DNA from: GCA-003244245 sp050699835
GTDB taxonomy: Bacteria; Actinomycetota; Actinomycetes; Mycobacteriales; Pseudonocardiaceae
Length of the DNA: 7,588 bases
Direction: 5' to 3'
Assembly (NCBI GenBank): GCA_050699835.1
Contig: JBOHFW010000089.1
Coordinates: 1-7,588, forward strand
Below are positions 1 to 5,459 of the stretch, piece after piece. Position 1 is the first letter of the stretch; every line of letters starts with the position of its first letter. The notes below the pieces were generated by a model, which was not told the DNA's origin, searched no databases, and saw nothing but the letters and a program-made list of their open reading frames with translations. A program made the position numbers and the translations under genes.

Positions 1-152
1 CCCTCGCACGGCGGCTCACCGAGCCCGCCCTGCGAGCTGCTGAGGGACGGGCTGCCGCACTGGCCGCAGCGGCGTTCGATGTACGACGCACCTACGACCA
101 GCTCGCCGTCGCCACCGCGCGGATCGCTGAACACACTCATGACACGTCGTGA
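1..152 (+). CDS. C-terminal fragment of an unrecognised protein (5' end outside window)
   Basis: An open frame enters from the left edge (first full codon at 3) and ends at a TGA at 150-152, giving the last 49 residues of a protein. The visible peptide is rich in Ala, Arg and Glu and looks helical, with stretches such as LTEPALRAAEGRAAAL and TYDQLAVATARIAEH. It ends in a polar tail. Its codons are fairly GC-rich at third positions. I do not recognise the family. The frame converges tail to tail with the patatin remnant on the other strand, whose family similarity fades at about the same place. A rearrangement joint may therefore lie near 150-165. The minus strand is also open here, so the choice of strand is not certain. 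Confidence 0.45.
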   Translation, partial: LARRLTEPALRAAEGRAAALAAAAFDVRRTYDQLAVATARIAEHTHDTS

Positions 153-154
153 TA

Positions 155-1085
155 ATTGGAATCGCCAGCGGTCCACGGCACCACTCGCCGGCGCCGCGGC
201 GATGGACCGAACCGCCCAGGAGATGGGAATGTTGTCCAGCACCCCGCCATCCACCACCCGGTCAGCGTCGTCGTCCTTGTTAGTTGGCTCACTAGTTCGG
301 GACTCGCTGTAGATGCCGTAGAACGTGGACGGGGGCTCGGGAGGCTCGCGGTCAGACGCCGTGGAGCGGACGAACCGGATGCGGGCGGGCTCGAAGGCGC
401 CGGGGAACGAGGAGGTCGAGCGTGCCGCGTACGCAAGTTGCTGAAGGCATTGTTCGGAGACCTTGCCGGAGACCAGGAAATCGCTGGGCCGATAGTTGAA
501 TTCCTTTGGTGGCGGGATCTCGTTCTCCGGTCGCCGCTGCTGGTGCCGGAACCTGAATGCGGCGCGGTGACGGGTGGAGTGGATAGAGGCGCCCAGCGCC
601 GGATAGTCCGTCACCTTCTGTGGATCCAGCAGAGTACCGGTGAGCACCAGGTCCAACCGCACCTGCCCCGGTTTCTGTCCGGCGGGAAATTCTTGCCGGA
701 GGTTTTTCATCTCCTTATATAACTGGTCATAGAAGTAGCCGTCGCCGTCGAGAAGTGACTTGCCGACGATGAGAAGTGACTTGCCGACGATGAGAAGTGA
801 CTTCGGCCAGCGGCCGAAGACCGGCCGGAGGAGTTTGCCCAGGTCGCCGATCCGCAGCCACAGGTTGCGGACCTGCTCGTCAAATACACGCCCGTCGACG
901 ACGCTGGCTGCCATGAGCGCGCCGTTCAGGCCGCCCGCACTCGTTCCGGCGATCACGTCGACGACGGCCGAGCTGTATCCGGCAGCCTCTAGCAGCCTCC
1001 CGTAGGGCGTCGAATCGCCGGGACGCGTCCGGCGGAACCGATCGATCTCGGAACAGGCTCCGCCCATCCAGACCGCGAGGCTCAC
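155..1085 (-). pseudogene. Patatin-related phospholipase remnant, truncated at both ends
   Basis: Read from 1085 leftwards, one frame stays open to the window edge. Counting from the GTG at 1085, it shows a patatin-type fold. VSLAVWMGG at residues 1-9 matches the N-terminal block of long actinobacterial patatin-related proteins (TIGR03607/DUF3376 type, from memory). The nucleophile elbow GTSAGG is at 47-52, with Ser49 as the likely nucleophile. DGGVLDN begins at Asp279, the likely second member of the Ser-Asp dyad. Such enzymes hydrolyse acyl lipids. Intact members begin some residues before the VSLAVWMGG block and continue for hundreds of residues after DGG. Here the 5' side runs directly into group II intron sequence, with an in-frame stop at 1126-1128. 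The 3' side loses family resemblance after about residue 307 (near 160), where a convergent frame ends. I call it a non-functional remnant with an intact catalytic core. A short expressed domain cannot be excluded. Confidence 0.75.
750..803. repeat. 21-bp in-frame tandem repeat inside the patatin remnant
   Basis: Two perfect 21-bp units lie at 750-770 and 771-791, followed by the first 12 bases of a third at 792-803. In the patatin frame this gives the peptide KSLLIVG twice and then KSLL. Because 21 is a multiple of three, the duplication keeps the frame. It lies between the nucleophile motif and the DGG motif, in a stretch (about residues 95-112) where relatives would be expected to carry one copy. 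It looks like a recent slippage duplication. Confidence 0.9.
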
Positions 1086-1090
1086 CTCAC

Positions 1091-1615
1091 CAGCGGTTGT
1101 GTTGTCCGCTCGGCTCAATCGGTACTACTGCCGCCTCCGACGCCCACCCGGCTCGCAGCCCACTTCCCAGGATCACTGGTTATAGGGCGCGTCGCTCCAA
1201 CAACATCATCCGCAGGTTGCCGGGCCAGGGAGGGCCTCCCCAGTTCCCGCCGCCACTATCTGAACGTTCCGCGCCCCATACGCCGGGGAGTCCTTGGGCG
1301 CCTGCACATCCAGGTCTTCAGCGCCTTCCATGGCCTTCACCCTGATTTCGGGGGCTCGGCACTCCCTGCACCCCGCCACACGGGCGGGACCTCTAACGAC
1401 GCCGCAGGCTTCGCTTCATGCTACGGACCGCTCAGTCGCTCCCCCTTAAAGGGCTTTCGACGCTGGGCTTCAACCCGATCCGTTTCCAGACCGAGCCGCC
1501 AGCCTGCTACCGGGTCTCCTGGCAGCTACCCGGACCGGACTCGCACCGGCAAGCGACGACGAGCTTACGACCAAAGATCACCTACACCAAGCCACCTCCA
1601 GTCTGCTGGGCGCAC
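1091..1615 (-). mobile_element. Group II intron 5' fragment (ribozyme domains I to about IV)
   Basis: On the minus strand the segment begins GTGCGCCCAG at 1615, the canonical 5' end of Ll.LtrB-like group II introns. Further landmarks follow in the order expected from Ll.LtrB, compared from memory. A GGTGCGAGTCCGG block is near 1539-1551. GACTGAG, as in the exon-binding region, is at 1431-1437. AACTGGGGA is at 1237-1245. AGTAGTACCGATTGAG is at 1114-1129. A small AGCGG/CCGCT stem is at 1092-1110. Nothing resembling the intron-encoded reverse transcriptase, nor domains V and VI, is present, because sequence past about 1091 is patatin. The element is therefore a dead 5' fragment. Short plus-strand frames here (such as 1418-1621) are antisense artefacts of the ribozyme. 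The left boundary is uncertain by about ten bases. Confidence 0.75.
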
Positions 1616-1846
1616 GAATGATCAAGGCTAGCTCCCCACCATCTCAACAGCGTGACATCACGGCTCAACTCCGTGAATGGACGCAACTAGATTGCCCGCG
1701 ATGCGGTTCAGCACGACACCGACCATGAAAAGATAAAAGGACCACTCACTCATCCGTCCGCTCTAGCACGGATCGTTCGCGAAGCTGTCCTCGACATGTC
1801 ACCGGCCCATCACCTAAGGTGAGCCTAGCCGGGTGATCATCGCCGC
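1616..1846. other. Intergenic stretch with only tiny open frames
   Basis: No convincing gene is visible. Two mutually antisense mini-frames exist. Plus 1618-1728 (36 residues) contains a single CPRCG pair of cysteines, which might be a zinc-ribbon scrap. Minus 1658-1753 (31 residues) begins MSEWSFYLFMVGVVLNRIAG and has a hydrophobic core, with an in-frame stop just upstream and only a weak GGA ahead of its ATG. Neither has enough support to be called a gene. The segment is the 5' exon side of the group II intron fragment, so it may be the remains of the intron's insertion target. Confidence 0.5.
1815..1833. promoter_or_regulatory. Possible iron-box-like (DtxR/IdeR/DmdR) operator
   Basis: The 19 bases starting TAAGGTGAGCCTAGCC match about 14 of 19 positions of the actinobacterial iron-regulator box (TTAGGTGAGCCTAACCTAA). 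The left and central part fits well and the right half-site is degenerate. It overlaps a separate short inverted repeat, TCACCT-A-AGGTGA (1810-1822). It ends 13 bases before the chosen GTG of the SGNH hydrolase gene, a position suited to repression. One weak right half and no visible iron gene keep this tentative. Confidence 0.25.
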
Positions 1847-2674
1847 GTGGTCGTGGAAAAGTTTCCTGCCGTCACTGTCCTCACCGCCGGCCGCGGTGTG
1901 GCAAGCCTGGCCATACTCGGTGATTCCACCGCAGTCGGTTTGGGCGACCCCATGCCTGCCGGAGGCTGGCGTGGTTTCGGTCCGCTGCTGATGGCAGCGC
2001 TGGGTGCACCAGGGGAAATCCGCTACCGCAATCTTTCTGTCATCGGTGCGCGGATGGCCGACTTACGGCACCGGCAACTGCCCGGCGCTATCGCAGCGAG
2101 ACCGGATGTTGCGGTGATCTTGGCGGGCATGAACGACACGCTGCGGTCGGACTTCGATTCGGTTGCACTGCGCAAGGACCTTGACGTCGCGGTGGCGGCG
2201 TTGCAGGCCACCGGTGCCGTGGTGCTGACCATCCGGTATCACGATCACGGGCAGGTATTCTGGCTGCCCGGCCCGCTACGCCGCATCCTGTACCACCGGG
2301 TCGAGCAGCTCAACGATGCCATCGACCAGGTGGTGGCCCAGCGCGGTGCGCTGTGCCTGGATCTGCACCGCACGCCCGGTGCCTATGACTCCGCGGCCTG
2401 GAGCGTCGATCGTCTGCATCCCTCCGAGCTCGGACACCGCCTCCTCGCTTGCGGTTTTGCCGACCTGCTCACTGGTGCTGGGATCGCAGTACCATATCCG
2501 GTCGACCTGGCCTGCGGGGGCGGCCGGCAGCTGACCGCCGCTCACCACATCGGTTGGCTGGTGTGCCGCGGCACGCCCTGGCTGGTCCGGCGGGGTCGTG
2601 ACCTGCTACCGCATGTCGCCGCAGTAGTGGCGCAGGATCTATTCGGTTGGCTGCGCCAGCAGCTAGTGTCATAG
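1847..2674 (+). CDS. SGNH/GDSL-family hydrolase
   Basis: This 275-residue protein carries all four SGNH blocks. Block I is LAILGDSTAVG with nucleophile Ser27. The block II Gly is at 67 (GAR). Block III is GMND at 94-97 with Asn96. Block V is DRLHPS with Asp188 and His191. The family hydrolyses ester bonds in lipids, acyl groups or acetylated sugars. There is no signal peptide or membrane segment, so a cytoplasmic location is likely. After block V there is a tail of about 80 residues (about 197-275) rich in Trp, Arg and Leu, which may sit on a membrane or partner. GTG at 1847 is chosen as the first start in frame. GTG at 1853 is equally possible, and no strong ribosome site is seen for either. 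Two mannosyltransferase genes follow on the same strand, so an acyl-lipid or glycolipid substrate of that pathway is a reasonable inference. The exact substrate cannot be read from sequence. Confidence 0.85.
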   Translation: MVVEKFPAVTVLTAGRGVASLAILGDSTAVGLGDPMPAGGWRGFGPLLMAALGAPGEIRYRNLSVIGARMADLRHRQLPGAIAARPDVAVILAGMNDTLRSDFDSVALRKDLDVAVAALQATGAVVLTIRYHDHGQVFWLPGPLRRILYHRVEQLNDAIDQVVAQRGALCLDLHRTPGAYDSAAWSVDRLHPSELGHRLLACGFADLLTGAGIAVPYPVDLACGGGRQLTAAHHIGWLVCRGTPWLVRRGRDLLPHVAAVVAQDLFGWLRQQLVS

Positions 2675-2680
2675 CGGCAC

Positions 2681-2725
2681 CAGGAATTCGCTCATCAAGA
2701 ATTCGCCCACCAGAAATTCGCTGAG
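2681..2725. repeat. Three 15-bp imperfect tandem repeats
   Basis: Three units in perfect 15-bp register follow the SGNH stop codon by six bases: CAGGAATTCGCTCAT (2681-2695), CAAGAATTCGCCCAC (2696-2710) and CAGAAATTCGCTGAG (2711-2725). They share the core AATTCGC. Read on the minus strand they encode a repeated pentapeptide of the form (S/G)EFL(V/M). The 15-bp period is not helical phasing. They lie in the 113-bp gap before the MgtA-like gene and may be a dispersed repeat family or a protein-binding array. Confidence 0.85.
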
Positions 2726-2787
2726 ACTTCCCCGGCGCAACATGGTGTGTTCGCCACTACGGAGTCCAGGCTCGACACGGTTCTCGC

Positions 2788-4008
2788 ATGCGAGTCGCAA
2801 TCGTGACCGAGTCGTTCCTGCCGGTCATCAATGGGGTGAGCAACTCGGTGCGGCATGTGGTGCAGCATCTGGTCCGATGCGGGCACCAGGTCCTGGTCAT
2901 CGCGCCGGGGAGCGGCCCGGACAGCTACCAGGGCGCTGCGGTGGTGCGGGTGCCGGCGGTGGACCTTCCTGTGGTCGACTCGGTGCCGGTCGGTCTGCCG
3001 AGCCCTACGGTGATCACTGCGATGCGGGATTTCGGCCCCGACGTGGTGCACCTGGCTTCTCCGGTGATCGTCGGTGCGGTGGGGTTATGGGCCGCCCGCC
3101 GGCTCGCCGTGCCGACCGTAGCCGTCTACCAGACCGACCTGGCTGGGTTCGCCGGTACCTACGGGTTGGGCTTCGCGCGCGGCACCGCCTGGCGCTGGAT
3201 CCGCCGGCTGCACAGCAACGCCGACCGCACGCTCGCGCCGTCCAGTTCCGCAGCGGCAGCCCTGGTCGCGCATGGCGTGCCACGGGTGCATCGCTGGGCA
3301 CGCGGTGTGGACATTGACCATTTCCGACCATCCTGCCGGGATGAGCAGTTGCGCGCGCAGCTGGCCCCGGGCGGCGAGATGCTCGTCGGCTTCGTCGGCC
3401 GGCTCGCTCCGGAAAAGCGTGTTCTGCGGCTGGCCGCGCTCCACGACATCCCTGGCATCCAGCTGGTCGTGGTGGGCGACGGGCCGGATCGTCAGAAGCT
3501 GGCCAGGCAGCTGCCCAATGCCGTCTTTCTGGGATTCAAGACCGGTGATGCGCTGGCGCAGGCATACGCGAGCCTGGACGTGTTCGTGCACACCGGTCCG
3601 TTCGAGACGTTCTGCCAGACGGTGCAGGAGGCGCTGGCCTCCGGCCTGCCGGTGATCGCACCGGACGCGGGCGGCCCACGGGACCTGGTAGCCCACGGTC
3701 GCACCGGTTTCCTGCTGCCGGAAACCGGCCGACCCGACGCTGACGCGGTATTCGTTGCCAGCCTGCGTGCCGTCGTCCGTACGCTGGCCAGCGATCCAGA
3801 ACTACGCATCCAGTGTGGCGCAGCTGCTCGCCGCAGCGTGCTATGCCGCACCTGGTCCGCGCTCTGTGACGAGCTGCTCAACCATTACGCCGAACTCACC
3901 GGCCTGCCAGCAGCCCCCTCCCCCGATATGGAGACATATCGGGGTGAGGCGGAGCCTTTTCATCCCGATATGTCTCCATATCGGGGTACAGCGCGGCAGG
4001 TGGCGTGA
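2788..4008 (+). CDS. mgtA: GDP-mannose-dependent alpha-mannosyltransferase, MgtA-like (GT4)
   Basis: This 406-residue GT-B glycosyltransferase closely follows the mycobacterial MgtA (Rv0557, formerly called PimB). Shared blocks are the N-terminal MRVAIVTESFLPVINGVSNS, DVVHLASP (85-92), YQTDLAGFA (114-122), the linker RVHRWARGVDIDHF (166-179), the donor-site GFVGRLAPEK with Arg205 and Lys210, and the EX7E motif with Glu273 and Glu281 (ETFCQTVQE). In mycobacteria and corynebacteria MgtA adds mannose from GDP-mannose to glucuronosyl-diacylglycerol, with links to lipomannan-like glycolipids. Here the same class of lipid mannosylation is likely. The last ~28 residues (after about 378) are not family sequence: they are encoded by a double palindromic repeat. 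The ATG at 2788 is fixed by the conserved MRVAIV start, although no good ribosome site precedes it. The stop overlaps the next gene by four bases, implying translational coupling. Confidence 0.88.
   Translation: MRVAIVTESFLPVINGVSNSVRHVVQHLVRCGHQVLVIAPGSGPDSYQGAAVVRVPAVDLPVVDSVPVGLPSPTVITAMRDFGPDVVHLASPVIVGAVGLWAARRLAVPTVAVYQTDLAGFAGTYGLGFARGTAWRWIRRLHSNADRTLAPSSSAAAALVAHGVPRVHRWARGVDIDHFRPSCRDEQLRAQLAPGGEMLVGFVGRLAPEKRVLRLAALHDIPGIQLVVVGDGPDRQKLARQLPNAVFLGFKTGDALAQAYASLDVFVHTGPFETFCQTVQEALASGLPVIAPDAGGPRDLVAHGRTGFLLPETGRPDADAVFVASLRAVVRTLASDPELRIQCGAAARRSVLCRTWSALCDELLNHYAELTGLPAAPSPDMETYRGEAEPFHPDMSPYRGTARQVA
3921..3986. repeat. Double palindrome: 23-bp inverted repeat made of two hairpins
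   Basis: Positions 3921-3943 and 3964-3986 are perfect reverse complements, 23 bp each, with a 20-base spacer. Each arm is itself a hairpin: CCCCGATATG / loop GAGA / CATATCGGGG (3921-3944), and CCCGATATG / loop TCTC / CATATCGGG (3964-3985). The unit lies inside the 3' end of the MgtA-like gene and is read in frame as PDMETYRG and then PDMSPYRG. The 20-bp spacer encodes the peptide joining them. Such nested palindromes are typical of REP/BIME-like or small transposable repeats. I see no other copy in this window. Confidence 0.92.
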
Positions 4009-5156
4009 GCCCAGTGCGCATTGTCCAGCTGGCGAATTTCTACGGTCCGCACTCCGGGGGGCTGCGCACCGCTGTGCATCACTTGGGCGCTGGGTATGCC
4101 GCCCGTGGCCACGAGGTCGTGCTTGTGGTGCCCGGACCGTGCTACACCGACGAGACGATGCCCAGCGGGGTCCGGCGGATCGCGCTACCCGGTGTGACGA
4201 TCCCCCGATCCGGTGGATACCGCGTGGTCGATCCGTGCCGGGCCCGCGCGTTGCTCCACCGGTTGCGGCCCGCTCGCATCGAGGTCTCTGACCGGCTCAC
4301 CCTACGGGGGTTGGGCCGGTGGGCCGCTGCGCATGGGGTACCCAGCGTGATGATTTCCCACGAACGGCTAGACCGGCTGTTGCATCAGTTCCTGCTGCCT
4401 AGTTCCGCAGCCCGCTGGTTGGCCGACCAGGCCAACCAGCAGACCGCCATCTGCTATGACACTGTGGTCTGCACGACCCAGTTTGCCCGTGCGGAGTTCG
4501 ACCGGGTGGGGGCACGCAATGTCGTGCAGGTCCCGTTAGGCGTGGATCTTGACACGTTTGTGCCGTGCCGGCGAGACGCCGGATTGCGCGCCGAGCTGGC
4601 TGGAGACGCCGCCGCGATGCTGGTGCACTGCGGGCGGCTGTCCCCAGAAAAGCACGTCGAACGATCTGTCGATGCCCTCGCTGAGTTGCACAGCTCAGGG
4701 AGGTCGGTGCGGCTGGTCATTGCGGGCGACGGCCCGCGCCGGGCAGCTTTGCAGCGGCGTGCCGCGGGCCTGCCCGTCACCTTCCTCGGGTTCGTTTCCG
4801 GGCGCACGGACGTCGCCACACTGCTGGCCACTGCTGACGTGGCACTCGCGCCGGGATCCCACGAGACCTTCGGTTTGGCAGCGTTGGAGGCGCTGGCGTC
4901 GGGCACCCCCGTAGTGGTATCCCGCTCGTCGGCGTTGCCCGAGATCGTGCTGCCAAGCTGTGGTGCTGCCGTCGCGGACGACGCCAGCGCTTTCGCTGAC
5001 GCAATCCGTCGGCTGCTCGACGCGCCCGAGCCGGCCCGCCGCGCAGCGGCCCGAGCGCGCGCCGAAGAATTCCCCTGGCCGACGGCAGTAAACGGGATGC
5101 TGCAGGCCCTCCAAGCCGACCACCCATCGCGTTCTGGATGCAGAATGCGGTTATAG
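4005..5156 (+). CDS. pimC: PimC-like phosphatidylinositol-mannoside mannosyltransferase (GT4)
   Basis: This 383-residue GT-B enzyme matches, along its length, the PimC protein described from M. tuberculosis CDC1551 (RvD2 region, about 381 residues; comparison from memory). Shared blocks are QLANFYGPHSGGLRTAV near the start, EVSDRLTLRGLGRW, VMISHERLDR, YDTVVCTTQFARAEFDRVGA, VPLGVDLDTF, LVHCGRLSPEKH (Arg211 and Lys216 as donor-phosphate contacts) and the EX7E motif (Glu287 and Glu295 in HETFGLAALEALASG). PimC was reported to add a mannose from GDP-mannose to acylated PIM2. The acceptor here is inferred, not shown. The GTG at 4005 overlaps the upstream TGA (GTGA, 4005-4008) and follows an AGGTGG-type ribosome site inside that gene. 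Its last nine or so residues (SRSGCRMRL) are written by a long hairpin that also contains the stop codon. No signal peptide is seen, so it acts at the inner membrane face. Confidence 0.87.
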   Translation: MSPVRIVQLANFYGPHSGGLRTAVHHLGAGYAARGHEVVLVVPGPCYTDETMPSGVRRIALPGVTIPRSGGYRVVDPCRARALLHRLRPARIEVSDRLTLRGLGRWAAAHGVPSVMISHERLDRLLHQFLLPSSAARWLADQANQQTAICYDTVVCTTQFARAEFDRVGARNVVQVPLGVDLDTFVPCRRDAGLRAELAGDAAAMLVHCGRLSPEKHVERSVDALAELHSSGRSVRLVIAGDGPRRAALQRRAAGLPVTFLGFVSGRTDVATLLATADVALAPGSHETFGLAALEALASGTPVVVSRSSALPEIVLPSCGAAVADDASAFADAIRRLLDAPEPARRAAARARAEEFPWPTAVNGMLQALQADHPSRSGCRMRL

Positions 5157-5191
5157 GAGCCCAGATAACCACAGTCTGCATCCAGAACGCG
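5128..5191. terminator. Long hairpin at the end of the pimC-like gene; terminator or palindromic repeat
   Basis: The 17-bp arms at 5128-5144 (CGCGTTCTGGATGCAGA) and 5175-5191 are perfect complements. After a short imperfect internal part, GGTTAT (5149-5154) pairs with ATAACC (5165-5170), closing a 10-base loop. About 25 of 27 positions pair in total. The stop codon of the pimC-like gene (5154-5156) lies inside the structure. There is no T-run. The site lies between convergent units, so it could stop transcription from both sides. Its extension into the coding sequence suggests it arrived as a dispersed palindromic element. Confidence 0.85.
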
Positions 5192-5200
5192 GGCGGATGC

Positions 5201-5453
5201 TTAGGGCTGGAATACCTGCACCACGCGGGCTTCCCGCTGCCCGGTGGGGGTAGACCAGTTAATGTCATCCCCAGCAGACCGGCCGAACAGGGCTAAACCA
5301 AGCGGACTACTCCGACGTCACCACCGTCGCGTCATCAGCCTCAACCATCGCATCCACCAACACATGCTCCGCCACCACGTCACTGAACACCGCGCTGCAA
5401 CCCCTGCCCACCAGCGCCGGTATCGCGGAGTTGCGCGACCGGCTGACCACCAC
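5201..5453 (-). pseudogene. GreA/GreB-family elongation factor C-terminal remnant, frameshifted
   Basis: Read leftwards, one frame gives a peptide ending AEHVLVDAMVEADDATVVTS and then meets a TAG at 5309-5307. Shifting by one base at that point, the next frame continues SSPLGLALFGRSAGDDINW, then STPTGQREARVVQVFQP, and stops with TAA at 5203-5201. SPLG-AL-GR--GD is the hallmark of the C-terminal FKBP-like domain of Gre factors, which bind RNA polymerase and help rescue stalled complexes. The two pieces join neatly if one extra base near 5307-5310 is removed. The N-terminal coiled coil that reaches the polymerase active site is absent, and the upstream side is a weak sequence beginning just after the esterase stop. 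This is a truncated, frameshifted remnant unless the single-base shift is a sequencing error. Even then it would lack the coiled coil. Confidence 0.65.
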
Positions 5454-5459
5454 CGACGT

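Noticed and set aside
156..722. A 188-residue plus-strand open frame
   Set aside because: It is antisense to the patatin frame, whose GTSAGG and DGG motifs are convincing. The plus-strand peptide has no recognisable domain.
750..803. CRISPR-like repeats
   Set aside because: The units are contiguous with no spacers and lie in frame inside a coding remnant.
1097..1621. Plus-strand short open frames (1097-1345 and 1418-1621) as small proteins
   Set aside because: They lie opposite a group II intron ribozyme whose landmarks are on the minus strand. They have no ribosome sites or domains.
5311..5453. PIN-domain (VapC-like) toxin fragment
   Set aside because: The ending ATVVTS resembled a PIN C-terminus at first. 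However, the next frame continues with SPLGLALFG, a Gre C-terminal signature that explains both pieces.
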